Source: Castanea sativa
Lineage: Eukaryota > Streptophyta > Magnoliopsida > Fagales > Fagaceae
Assembly: GCF_040712315.1 (NCBI RefSeq)
Contig: NC_134024.1
Location: forward strand, 24,316,658 to 24,380,657
Length of the DNA stretch: 64,000 bases
Reading direction: 5' to 3'
In this document: positions 22,500 to 33,146 of the stretch, one piece after another
Layout of the letters: every line of letters starts with the position of its first letter
Position numbering within the stretch: the first letter of the stretch is position 1
The notes under the pieces: model-generated
Seen by the model: the letters and a program-made list of their open reading frames with translations, nothing else
Databases searched by the model: none
Told to the model about the DNA's origin: nothing
Translations under genes and position numbers: made by a program

Positions 22500-22805
22500 T
22501 ATCCGCAGCAGATAACCAAAGAGGTGAATTTTCTTGTTGTTGATTGTGCATCATCATACAATGCAATTATTGGAAGGCCAACTTTGAACAGTTGGAAAGC
22601 GGTAACCTCTACCTACCACCTGTCCATTAAATTCCCGACCGAGCACGGAGTAGGCCAGGTACAAGGAGACCAGCTGGCTGCCAGAGAATGCTACTTAGCC
22701 ATGCTGGCCATGGACGAGCATATGCAGACAATGAGTATAGACGGAAAAAGGGTCGTGGCTGAGCCCACTGAAGCATTAGAGGACGTCCCTTTGGACGATG
22801 ACTAG
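22500..22805 (+). pseudogene. C-terminal protease-region remnant of gag-pro
   Basis: In frame with pol, the sequence reads VNFLVVDC, SSYNAIIGRPTLN, STYHLSIKFPT and ARECYLAML, the segment that follows the aspartic protease core in TAT-type polyproteins. The protease D-(S/T/Q)-G active-site region and all of gag are missing, and the PBS is joined to this segment at about 22500. A TAG at 22803-22805 separates it from the large pol frame, which continues in the same frame 30 bp later. Confidence 0.75.
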
Positions 22806-22835
22806 CCCGAGAAGTCTACCAGAGTTGGGGCAAGC

Positions 22836-25800
22836 ATGGAAGAGGGGGCAAAGCACGCTTTGGTCCGGTTTCTGAGGAAAAACCTCGATGTCTTTGCATG
22901 GAGTCATGAGGACATGCCTGGCATTGATCCAAACGTCATTACCCACAGCCTGAACGTGTGTCCCTATTCGAAACCAGTGCGTCAAAAGAGAAGAGTTTTT
23001 GCTCCCGAGCGAGATAATGCCATTAAGGAAGAGGTGCAGAAGTTGGTCGCCGCGAAGTTTATCCGAGAAGTTCATTACCCAGACTGGTTGGCGAACGTAG
23101 TCATGGTCAAGAAAGCCAATGGCAAGTGGCGGATGTGCGTGGACTTCACCGATCTCAACAAAGCTTGCCCCAAGGATAGCTACCCATTGCCGCGCATTGA
23201 CCAGTTAGTGGACTCGACGGCAGGTCACAGGATACTTAGCTTCATGGACGCTTTCTCAGTGTACAACCAGATTCAGATGAATGAAGCGGATCAGGAGAAG
23301 ACCTCATTCGTCACGAGCCAAGGGTTGTATTGCTACAAGGTTATGCCCTTCGGTTTGAAGAACACAGGGGCGACCTACCAAAGACTGGTTAACCATATGT
23401 TCCGTCCTCAAATCGGGCGAAATGTGGAGGTTTATGTGGACGACATGCTGGTGAAGAGCCAGGACGAGGATAAACATCTTGACGACCTTCAAGAGACTTT
23501 TGATACGTTGCGACGGTACCACATGAAGTTAAATCTGAGCAAGTGTGCTTTCGGGGTTTCATCGGGTAAGTTCTTGGGGTTTATGGTGCCGCACAGGGGA
23601 ATTGAGGCGAATCCGGATAAAATCCAGGCGATACTGAACATGGAGCCACCGAGAAATATCAAGGAAGTCCAGTCTCTTACTGGACGAGTCGCCGCCCTCA
23701 ACAGGTTCGTATCGAAAGCTACTGACAAATGTTTACCTTTCTTTAAAGTCCTTAGAAAGGCTTTTGAATGGATGGACGAGTGTCAAAAGGCCTTCCAAGA
23801 CCTGAAGGCGTATCTAATGACGGCCCCATTGTTGAGTCCGTCTGTACTTGGGGAAGAGTTGTACTTGTACTTGGCAGTGTCCCCACACGCAGTAAGCTCA
23901 GCGTTGGTCAGAGAAGAGGGGAGAGTCCAGAGGCCGGTCTATTACACAAGCCACGCGATGAGAGGGGCAGAAGGACGATACCTGATGATGGAAAAACTAG
24001 CCTTTGCATTAGTCACGACTTCCAGGAAGCTGAGACATTATTTTCAGGCACACGTCATCAACGTCCTGACAGACCATCCCATAAAAAAGGCGATGGGCAG
24101 GTTGGAAGCTGCTGGACGGCTGGTACAGTGGGCCGTTGAGCTCAGCGAGTTCGACGTCAGGTACCTCCCGAGGAGCACAATAAAAGCGCAAGCGTTGGTA
24201 GATTTCATTGCAGAATTCGCTCCCAGTCAGGACGACCTGAACAAGGACGAAGGAAATGAAATGTGGGTGGTAAATGTAGATGGATCGTCCACAATGTATG
24301 CAGGAGGGATTGGAATTGTACTGAAGTCCCCTGAGGGTGACAAGCTGGAGTATGCGGCCCGTCTGCAGTATCCAACTACCAACAACGAGGCTGAGTACGA
24401 GGCTCTACTCAAGGGGTTGGAATTGGCCAAGTCCTTAGGGGTGGAGTCGTTAACAATCAAAGGAGACTCTCAACTGGTCATCAACCAAGTAAATGGGATG
24501 TGTGATGTCAAGGAAGATCGAATGAAGAAGTACCTTAACAAAGTGAAACGCCTTGCCCGAAAATTTTCAGCCATAAGTTTTATTCAACTTCCCAGGGAGG
24601 AGAATGCAGAGGCAGACGCCTTGGCGAAAGCCGCCTCGGCAGGGGTCATAGACGAGTTCGACGACATCCAGTACATGCCGAGCATAGACATCCCTGACAT
24701 ACAGCAGATAGGAGGAGGAGAGAATTGGATGAGTCCGATAATAATTTACCTCAAGGATGGGAGGCTTCCAGAGGACAAGGATGAGGCGAGAAAGTTGAGG
24801 GTCAGGTCGGCCAAGTATGTCCTCATTAATGAAGTGTTGTACAAGCGAGGCTTTTCCCAATCCTACTTAAGATGCTTGGCTCCTGACGAGTCAAACTATG
24901 TTCTAAGAGAAGTTCATGAAGGATCGTGTGGAAATCATTCAGGGGCAAAGTCCCTTGTCCATAAGGTCGTCCGTGCCGGCTACTATTGGCCAACAATGCA
25001 GGCAGACGCTAAAGCCTATGTCAAGGTATGTGACCAATGCCAGCGTTATAGCAACGTACCTAGACAGCCATCAGAATACCAGACCCCAATGACGGCCCCA
25101 TGGCCCTTTGCACAGTGGGGCCTGGATATCCTGGGTCCTTTTCCCGTAGAAATCCGGCAGATGAAATTTTTGGTGGTTGGAATAGATTACTTTACCAAGT
25201 GGGTAGAAGCCGAGCCTCTTGCATCAATCACTCAGCAGAACGTGAAAAATTTCGTATGGAAGAACATCCTATGCAGGTTCGGAGTACCCAGGGTATTAGT
25301 ATCTAACAACGGGCGTCAATTTGACAATGCACCCTTCAGGGACTTCTGCAATCATTTTGGAATTAAGAATCACTATTCTTCACCCTCCCATCCACAGGCA
25401 AATGGGCAAGCAAAAGTAGCAAACCGATCCCTGCTGAAAATTATCAAGACTCGGCTTGAGGGGGCAAAAGGGATATGGCCAGACGAGCTACCGGGTGTTC
25501 TTTGGGCCTATCGGACGACCGCACGAACTCCAACAGGAGAGACCCCGTTCAAACTAGCCTATGGGAGTGAAGCTGCCATACCAGCGGAGGTCCACATGGC
25601 GAGTCACCGAGTGATGGAGTACCAGGAGAAAGACAACGGGGAACAACTTCACCTCGACCTCGATCTTATCGATGAGGTAAGAATGGATGCGGAACAACGG
25701 ACGGCAAGGTACAAAAATCTCATGGCCAGACAGCATGACGCCATGGTGAATCCCAGATGGTTCGGTGTGGGGGACCTTTTCCTCAAAAGGGTCTCCTTGG

Positions 25801-25928
25801 CAACCACGAACCCAGCTCATGGAAAACTGGGACCTAATTGGGAAGGACCCTACAGGGTAATCAACTGTAAAAGGCAGGGGTCCTACTACCTAGAAGCCCT
25901 AGACGGGCGGAAGTTAGAGCATCCTTGA
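22836..25928 (+). CDS. Retrotransposon pol: RT, RNase H, archaeal-type RNase H, integrase
   Basis: 1030 residues without interruption. Order by motifs: RT (WRMCVDFTDLNKACPKD, then YVDDML with both Asp); RNase H (YLAVSPHAVSSALV, VLTDHPIKK); archaeal-type RNase H with its four acidic positions (VNVDGS, NNEAEYEALL, GDSQLV, EADALA); integrase zinc finger (H-H then CDQC) and catalytic core. The integrase keeps the first Asp (764, GLDILGPF). The second is Asn (824, LVSNNGRQFD, 25305-25307) and the Glu is Lys (860, NGQAKVAN, 25413-25415). Residues 824 and 860 have exactly the 35-residue spacing of DD35E, so both alignments are secure. The frame ends at a TGA where the family usually has Trp (EHP-stop-NVEHL), losing a few residues. 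RT and RNase H could be active; integrase should not be. Confidence 0.92.
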   Translation: MEEGAKHALVRFLRKNLDVFAWSHEDMPGIDPNVITHSLNVCPYSKPVRQKRRVFAPERDNAIKEEVQKLVAAKFIREVHYPDWLANVVMVKKANGKWRMCVDFTDLNKACPKDSYPLPRIDQLVDSTAGHRILSFMDAFSVYNQIQMNEADQEKTSFVTSQGLYCYKVMPFGLKNTGATYQRLVNHMFRPQIGRNVEVYVDDMLVKSQDEDKHLDDLQETFDTLRRYHMKLNLSKCAFGVSSGKFLGFMVPHRGIEANPDKIQAILNMEPPRNIKEVQSLTGRVAALNRFVSKATDKCLPFFKVLRKAFEWMDECQKAFQDLKAYLMTAPLLSPSVLGEELYLYLAVSPHAVSSALVREEGRVQRPVYYTSHAMRGAEGRYLMMEKLAFALVTTSRKLRHYFQAHVINVLTDHPIKKAMGRLEAAGRLVQWAVELSEFDVRYLPRSTIKAQALVDFIAEFAPSQDDLNKDEGNEMWVVNVDGSSTMYAGGIGIVLKSPEGDKLEYAARLQYPTTNNEAEYEALLKGLELAKSLGVESLTIKGDSQLVINQVNGMCDVKEDRMKKYLNKVKRLARKFSAISFIQLPREENAEADALAKAASAGVIDEFDDIQYMPSIDIPDIQQIGGGENWMSPIIIYLKDGRLPEDKDEARKLRVRSAKYVLINEVLYKRGFSQSYLRCLAPDESNYVLREVHEGSCGNHSGAKSLVHKVVRAGYYWPTMQADAKAYVKVCDQCQRYSNVPRQPSEYQTPMTAPWPFAQWGLDILGPFPVEIRQMKFLVVGIDYFTKWVEAEPLASITQQNVKNFVWKNILCRFGVPRVLVSNNGRQFDNAPFRDFCNHFGIKNHYSSPSHPQANGQAKVANRSLLKIIKTRLEGAKGIWPDELPGVLWAYRTTARTPTGETPFKLAYGSEAAIPAEVHMASHRVMEYQEKDNGEQLHLDLDLIDEVRMDAEQRTARYKNLMARQHDAMVNPRWFGVGDLFLKRVSLATTNPAHGKLGPNWEGPYRVINCKRQGSYYLEALDGRKLEHP

Positions 25929-26279
25929 AACGTGGAACATCTGTAAATGTACTATCAGTGATGAGCAGGGACGAGGGAAGTCAGTGGCAAAATTACAGTT
26001 GTGATTTGCGTGTTTGCTTATATTTACTTGTGCTTTTACTACTATTATGGTGTGTTATGAATAAAAGTGCACTAGTTCTTAAACTTTTGCACTACTTACA
26101 GACTAGCTTATGAAAGACGATGCTATGTACTTGATATCTTAATAAGGCACTAGCTTATAAGCGTGTGCCAAGTTTGTGAACAATGTTCATGTAATAATAT
26201 GGTTTGGATTTCTTATGTACTTGAATTCCAGTTCCTTGATAATATCCACGAACGAGGCAAAAGCCTCAGAAAAATAAAA

Positions 26280-26512
26280 TCTCAGGACGAGGGCAAACTC
26301 GTCTAAGATTTCCTTTAAATGAGGACAAAGCAAAGGGAAAAATGCTAAGGCCTGCTCGTCCAAAGCTTTCCTTTAAAAAGGGTAAAGCAAGAGAAAGAAG
26401 CCAAGGACTGCTCGTCCAAAGCTTTCCTTCAAAAAAAAAAAAAAAAGAAAAAAAAAAAAGAGGATAAAGCAAAAGGAAGAAGGCCAAGGCCCACTCGTCT
26501 AAGGAAGAAAAG
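26280..26512 (+). repeat. Imperfect ~70-bp tandem repeats in the element's 3' region
   Basis: Three diverged units each combine a CTCGTC(C/T)AA-type word, TTTCCTTTAAA or CTTTCCTT, a GG-rich AAAGCAA stretch and GCCAAGG or GCTAAGG. An A-rich tract of about 30 lies between units two and three. The position, between pol and the opposite-strand gene, is where the 53-64 kb element has its 151-bp array. Confidence 0.65.
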
Positions 26513-26944
26513 TAAGCCTTAAGATATAACATTCCAGAGACGAGCACACGTCAAGACGAGAAAACATAAACATTATAAACTGCTTTCGAGAAGGCGAATA
26601 ATAATTGCCTAAAGGACAGGCTAAAGTAATGCAGTCATCATCAGTCCTAAGTGGGTCGTCCATAAAAAGATTGTAGACGGTCATTCAACACTTAGAGCAT
26701 AGTTTAAAAGACAATGACATAAATGATAACAAACAAAGAAGATATTCTTTAACTTGGAAAGGGTAGACGGCCACCGTCCAAAAACCCTTATAAAATAAAC
26801 AGTAAAAGACATTGTTCATAAGCTCGTCTAGAACACTCTAGACGAGGAAATTGTACTTGAATAACATTTCAAATTCTCAAATACATTTTAAATAAAAAAG
26901 AGAAAAAGAGAAAAGAAGAAAGCTAAACAACAATAACAACTTCT

Positions 26945-29135
26945 TCAAGAGGAAGGGGCATCAACGTTGGGGTCGTCCTGAGCTGGTTTAGTGGAAGCGT
27001 CGTCCTCGATGTTGACATCGTCTGAGCCTGTGTGGACGAGGGAACTTGTAGCAGCAGCAAGGTTGAGTTTAATGGTGCTAAAGTCAACTTCAGGAAAGTT
27101 GTCCATAGCGTCCATTCTAAAGTCCTCAAACCCTGCTGCGTAGTTTGTATCCATCAGGTCAGTGAATTCTTTGGACGCTTTGAATTCCTCCACTGCCTCG
27201 TCTTTAGCTTTCTTCAGAAGTAGATTCAGCTCGTCATTCTCCTTTTGAAGAAGTTCAAGACGCTCGTCCTTCCTGGCAGTGTCGGACTTCAGCTCCCCCA
27301 CCAAAGCCTTGAACTCCTCAGCCTCGTCCTTGGCCTTGTTCGCCACCTCTGCCCACGTCCTACAGTCATTTTTGATCTCTTCTATCCTTTTCTCCAGAAG
27401 GATCCTCGTCCTGTCCATCTCTGTGGCCTGCCTGGACGCAGCTATGAACTTGGACATTGCCTGCATAGAAGAATAGAAAGTTCAGATGATAGAAATAATA
27501 TTGGGCAAACATGGACAAATCAGGACGAGGCAAAGATGGTCACCTTGAAGAGATCGTGGACGCCAGAGTGCTCGAACTCTTTCAAGGACATGTCGTAGCA
27601 CGCAGCTACGTCCTCGCCCTTCACAGCCTCTTGGAATCGTTCCCAAGCCAGATCCTCATTCTCCAATAAATTAGTAGAAGTCCTTTGAGAAGGCTGGGAC
27701 GAGTCAGGAGAAGGGGACTTGGACGGAGTGGCGCTAAGGGGTGTGGACGAATCTACGTCAATGACCAAGACGGGCAGCTGAGGAGGAAGCTCAGGCCTAA
27801 CAGTTTCAGTCCTGGACGGCCCGGACTTAGCTTTCTTCCCCCGACGACTTGGCAAGCTAGCCAAGTCCACATGCTTGGACAAACTTTTCCTTTTTTCTCC
27901 AGAAGCAGGACGAGGCTGGGGCTGAGGTTCAGGTCTAGCTACCTCGTCGACCACTTCCTTCCCCTTGTTTCCTTTCATGGTTGCCATTCCTAAAAAAAAT
28001 AAATAAATAAATAAATAAAAATAAATAGTAATCATAAACAAAAATGAAAAATGCCTATCTTAAGAGGAGCACTCACGTCTACGGGTAGTTAACTCGTGTG
28101 CTAAAGCTTCGACGGACGGTTCAGGGCCGAGTCCCCACTTGTGTAGACGCTTAAGGGTCACTAACGAGTGAAAGTCTCGTTCAGGATGTAGACGGGCCCT
28201 ATGGACGCGGTCACGATGGAACTTGCTCAAAGAAGGTCGTCCAACGGCTGGAAAGGAAAAAAGGAAATTAAGGTCAGACCATCGTCCAAATAGAAAGTAT
28301 AATATAAAAGAAAAAAAAAAGAAGAACATAACATACTTTCTGGACGAAGGTTCCCTATGTCTCCAGTATAAGGAGCAAATGAGTCTCTACCAATCTCAAC
28401 GGGATGCCCCGCCCAGAAACCAGAGACGAAGAAAAATTCCGTCTTCCAGTTTCTGTCAGACGAGGGCAAAGACTTAATCAGTCTACAGTCATTGCCCCTG
28501 GCTGTGAACTGATGGAAGCCTCGAGATTGATTTATCTCGGAGGGTTTATAGCAGTACAAGAACTCGTCCACGGTAATAGGACGGTCCCCGTCAAACGCCT
28601 CCATCCATAAGACTTGCATGGAGACAATTAGTCTCCATGCATTGGGGTTAAGCTGACACACTCCCAAGCCCAGCCTAGTGAGTAATTCCCTAGCAAAGGC
28701 ATTTAAAGGAAGTCTAAGCCCCCCTAACAAATAGGCTTCATAAACACCTATTCCAAAACGAGGCTGGCAACACCACTCACCTCGGACAGCTAGCCTAGGG
28801 TTTAGATCATCAGGAATCTGAAACCAAGTCCTAAGGGAATCTAACCTCCTCTCGTCCGTCTTGGAAGGAACCTCTAAAGCACAACTATATACAGTTTCCT
28901 GTTCGTCTAAAGGGGAGGACGGCAGGGAGCTTGTCGAGGTGTCAGCCCCAGAGGCTGTTCTCGTCCTAATACTCTTTTGAAAAGCTTCTACAGGGATTCC
29001 AGGAACACCAGATGTGTATTCCTCAGTTGTGTGACCACTACTACTACTGACGTTACTAGAGGTGTCACAACTAGAGTCGTCGTGATACTCGTCTATGGCC
29101 CTGACCACACTGTCGCTAGACGAGCAGGAGGCCAT
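26945..29135 (-). CDS. Intact four-exon opposite-strand gene in the TAT-type element
   Basis: Minus-strand exons 29135-28337, 28247-28077, 27989-27544 and 27460-26945 join through GT-AG sites with phases that fit (1, 1, 0) and give about 643 residues with no stop. The N-terminus is Ser/Thr-rich. Residues about 120-200 (YEAYLLGGLRLPL, ELLTRLGLGVCQLNPNAWR) resemble the domain called 'putative gypsy type transposon' in plants. A basic, Pro/Ser-rich middle (KRKSLSKH, SRRGKKAKSG) and a long charged coiled coil with an acidic tail follow. Extra ORFs antisense to pol are known in TAT-group elements, but their function is not known. Its own TATA box lies upstream at 29305-29312. The intact frame beside decayed gag and integrase is notable. 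No enzyme motif is recognised. Confidence 0.8.
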
Positions 29136-29304
29136 TGAAAACGTCCTAACACTTAAAAAGGAAAGCTAAAGTAAGTATAGAAAGATTACCTGGCTCTAGA
29201 CGAGGGACACTAAGGACGCTGAGGATATTCTTAGACGAAGCTACGGACGAGAGTGTCAAAGCAGAAAATTTGGAAAAGTGAGAGGGGCACGAGAGAGAAA
29301 CCAC

Positions 29305-29312
29305 TATTTATA
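29305..29312 (-). promoter_or_regulatory. Putative TATA box of the opposite-strand gene
   Basis: TATAAATA on the minus strand, about 170 bp before the ATG at 29135 and outside the LTR, so the gene may have a promoter of its own. Confidence 0.55.
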
Positions 29313-29476
29313 GGCAGAAAAGTCTCGGTAACCGCAACGACGGACCTAATTAGAAGGTGACAGATGGCGCATGCCTCGGAGGAGTAAACCAGTTGACTAA
29401 CCTCCTATGGATGTGTGACACGTGGTGCATTTTAAAATCTGTTGATACATCGTATAACTCCTGGACGAGGGGCAAC

Positions 29477-30120
29477 TGATGTGGGATGAAAACACTCAAC
29501 CCGTCCCTGGACGGGCATCACCTCAGCAGCCGTCCAGAAGTTATCCTCAGGCCGAGGGTAACGGACAAGGACGTCCAGAGGGTGATAGCGAAGCTACATC
29601 CCTCTTCCGTGGGATGCGCACAGCCTACCCTGAGAGGACTCGTCCATGTAAAGATTCATGGACTAGGATGTTACACTTGGAATTAACAGGCGCACTCGAC
29701 GAAGGAATTCCAGGACGAGGGTATCATACTTAGGAGAATCTCCGAATATAATGTGACAATCCCTTATCCCACGCATAACGGTCATGTATCCGTTGTGAAA
29801 TAGAAGTGTAACTCCTAAACGGTTATGGCAGTTACGTTAAGCCTCCTTGAATCCAAGAGAGGTTCCTATTTCGATAACCGTCTATGAAGGCGCTATATAA
29901 AGACTGATTCAGACAAGGCAAAGGTATGCTTGATTTCGACTCCAAAAAAGTTGGAATTCCAAAAACATAGTGAGAAGAACTAACTTTACCATCGGAGGGT
30001 TTTTGGCCGGCAGCCCCGGTCGCCTTTGATTGGCTTCTCTTTCTTTTTCAGGCCGCAGAGAGAGCAACCGGTCCTATCAAGTCCGAAGCATCCAGCCTAC
30101 TGATCTTCTTGGCATCATCA
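29477..30120 (+). repeat. 3' LTR, 644 bp
   Basis: TGATGTGGG...CATCATCA, following a short purine-rich GGACGAGGGGCAAC that may be the polypurine tract. Same length as the left LTR. Confidence 0.93.
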
Positions 30121-30125
30121 AAACA
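30121..30125 (+). repeat. Target-site duplication AAACA (right)
   Basis: Partner of 21829-21833. Confidence 0.9.
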
Positions 30126-31465
30126 TATCTCTAAAACTAGTAAATCAAAACCCAACCAAATCAACAACAAAACATCTAAATCATCCAAAATCAACAACGA
30201 AACAACATATCACTGATCAAACCAACAAAACCCAACCTCTGTGATTCCATAAATTCCAGACAAAATCATCGAACCACATATCCTCAACAAACCCCAAAGG
30301 CAGATATGCGTTTGAAACTGATAAAAAAAATCCAAAAAACCCAAATGTTGCTCATCGTTTTCTCCGCATCAAAACTCAAATCACCCAAACAACCGCCTAT
30401 CAACAGCTAGGATCGGGCTTGAGAGAGGAAAAGAGCGAGGGTGAGGTAGAGAGAGGTTTGAGAGCCATTGCATGAGGATTTGCCGTAGGGACCGACCACC
30501 ACCTTAACCGATATGGGCTTCACAACATCACAGCACACCCACCGATCTAGGCTTCACAACAACATAGCACCACCGAATCCTTATTCCCATTGTTCCAAAT
30601 TGCCGCCACAATGACACGTTCAACCGATCTGAACTCGAAAATGACCGCTGCGATCTAAACCCCTTCAGAAACTCCCTGCTCAACGAAGACAAAGATAACG
30701 AAATCGACGAACCATCACAGAAACTCTCCAATAGGTGAATCAAATTCTAATCATAACCTCCACCACCTCCACCACGTCCTCCTCTACTCTCTCCACTTGA
30801 CCATAGAGGCCTTGCCGATTTGTGAGTATCGAAGGATTAGAGAGAGTGAGATCGTGAGGTAGAGATAGAGAAAACCAAACCTTTTGTATTTTTGTGTTTG
30901 GTTAAGAAAAAATAAAAAATGCAAGAAAATATGAGAATTGAGAAATTAATTTAAATCAAATTTTTATTTTCAGTTTAAATTAAAATTAAGAAATTAATTT
31001 TTTTTAAAATAATTTATATGCTGATATGGCATTTTTAAACGCCAAATAATTTTTCTTAATTATTTTAATAGCCACGTCAGTATTTAATGTACCAACATGA
31101 CACTCTGTCTACCACGTAAGAGTTTTCTTCTATTAGTGAGTTGACGACAGTAAACAAAATAGAATTGATTTTCTGTTTTTAGAGACTGGAATAGTAACAA
31201 AATCAAAATAGGGACCAAAATAATAATCAGCCCAAAATGTGGGGACCAAAAGTATTTTCACCAAAAAAATAATAATAATAATAATAAAAGTGCATCTTGG
31301 ATCCGTAAAAACTTGGGTTGTGTTTGGTACATGCATTTAAAAATTGAAAATATATGTTTAAAAATACATGTGGGTGAAAAAATGTATAAAAATATTTGTA
31401 ATATTATTTAAAAATTGAAAATATGTGTTTGAGTGAATATAACAAGGGCTCTAAAAATGTCCACA
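30126..31465. other. Repeat-like sequence, no gene
   Basis: Continuation of the sequence split by the retroelement (30126 to about 31130), rich in CAACAA/CATCA words, then AT-rich sequence with a short AAT microsatellite near 31267 and MITE-like sequence near 31318-31440 (TTTGGTACATGCATTTAAAA). No frame is supportable. Confidence 0.5.
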
Positions 31466-31468
31466 ATC

Positions 31469-31474
31469 CACGTG
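31469..31474 (+). promoter_or_regulatory. G-box CACGTG upstream of RABD2
   Basis: CACGTG about 70 bp upstream of the TATA box at 31542. G-boxes bind plant bZIP/bHLH factors; use here is an inference from position. Confidence 0.45.
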
Positions 31475-31541
31475 ACCATCTCCAGTTGCGCGGGTTACCC
31501 AGATGAGATCCGTGGAAAAATCGGATTTTAATTAAAAACCA

Positions 31542-31549
31542 CTATATAA
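31542..31549 (+). promoter_or_regulatory. TATA box of the RABD2 gene
   Basis: CTATATAAGC lies 230 bp before the ATG at 31779 and is followed by a CT-rich leader with a CT microsatellite (about 31651-31671), typical of a plant 5' UTR. Confidence 0.65.
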
Positions 31550-31778
31550 GCGCTTGAACCGAACTTTTCGGTTTCGTCAGCGTCCACTTTCTTCGTTTCT
31601 TCCCTTTTCCCCATTTCACAGTTTCATTCCATTTGTTCTTTCCTCCTTTTCTCTCTCTCTCTCTCTCTCTCACCTTTTTCTTCTTCGCCATAACCCGGTC
31701 TAGCGTTCTCTCTCGGACCGGTCTAAACCCGGTCAAGCTCTTCGTAGATCCTCCACCACCAACAACGACAATTCAGTC

Positions 31779-33096
31779 ATGAATCCTGAATAGTAAGCAT
31801 CTTCGATCTCAATCTCCTTTACTATTACAGCTTTTTCCTCTGTTTGGTCGCTCGGAAAATTAAAAACGAAAAGGAAATGAAAAATCTGAGTTTAATTTTC
31901 GTTTTCCGATTTTTATTTTTCCTCTTTTGTTTTCTACGCAACCGAACGTGATGTTAATTTGGATAATCTCTTTAGATCTTTGATGATTTTGTTCTTTTTA
32001 CGGTTGTGGATTTGAGAGAATTTTTTGACGAATTCCTAAAATATAGGTTAACCGAGAAAAATGAGGGGAGAGAAGAAATTAAAGTCGCCAATTTTAGATT
32101 TAATTAAAAAAAAATTTATGGATAATTCAATTTTATGTAGATTTAATTTTCGTAGTTTATTGTTCTGTAATCGTATATGTAGAACAAAATCGAAGCGCTT
32201 GTTGTTTCATCGATTCAGATCTGAAATTTGAGGTGTTTTACTTGCGATGTGCAATTGTGTATTTTGATAGTCTTGTTATGAAAAATATCACTTTTGTGAT
32301 AGGATCATTCCTTGTTTGGATTGTGATTTTCAATCTTAATAAGTTAATTAGGTTAAAGTTTCAGATCTCAATGCTTAGTCTGATTGCATAGCTCAATTTG
32401 TGGCATGTGTGTGCACAAGCGTGCTCAATTGCTTATTTGCATTTTTGTGTGTGGTTTGATTTGCATATTACCTATCATTGAAAATTGTGATAATTAGAAT
32501 GATAGTTTCTGTGAGGAGACTTTTCAAAATTATAAAAATCTTTGAAGAGACTTTACGCTGTTGCAACCAAGTTTGGCCAAATAATGTTTATTTTGTGAAT
32601 TATATGTTTCTCCCTAAGTTAAGTATATATTGCCTTTATGTTTAGGATCAAACTTGGAACCTTGTATACCAAACAAGGTGCTGTTAGGGGCTTAAACTCT
32701 AAGGCCTTTTTATTGTGATTAAAAAAAAGTGTAGAGTTTCCCTAGATATACTATTTCACTTTTTGGGTTAGTTTGCGACTTTACGTGAATACCATTTGCT
32801 GTAGTGCCATACCCATGGCCTTCATAATGGGGTCACGTATATCCTTTTCTTCTAAAAGTAGAAAACAATTTTTCTTTTTGTTAAATAATAAATTTACAAG
32901 TTTGCAACCCAAATGGAACTGCAGCAAAAGATTTATTGGCTTTCATCTTGTCTTCTGCAGTGACTATTTGTTCAAGCTTTTGCTGATTGGAGATTCTGGT
33001 GTTGGCAAATCATGTCTTCTTCTGAGATTTGCTGTAAGCTGTCAAAATGCCTGACTTCATTAAATGCTCCCCCCCCCCACCCCCCCACCCCCCCAC

Positions 33097-33146
<50 letters not shown>

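Larger units (their letters stand above)
21834..30120 (+). mobile_element. Complete TAT-type Ty3/gypsy insertion, gag-deleted, 8287 bp
   Basis: Two 644-bp LTRs (21834-22477 and 29477-30120) differ by about 16 bases by eye (~97.5% identity), flanked by a 5-bp AAACA duplication. The order is LTR, PBS, protease tail, RT, RNase H, archaeal-type RNase H, integrase, repeat-bearing 3' region, opposite-strand gene, LTR. The second (archaeal-type) RNase H before integrase marks the TAT (Ogre/Retand) group. gag and most of protease are missing, joined close to the PBS. The element split an older AT-rich sequence that resumes at 30126. Confidence 0.93.

Noticed and set aside
22479..22805. Frame from 22479 as a standalone small gene starting at the PBS
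   Set aside because: Its first codons are the primer binding site and the rest is in frame with pol; it is the remnant of a deleted gag-pro region.
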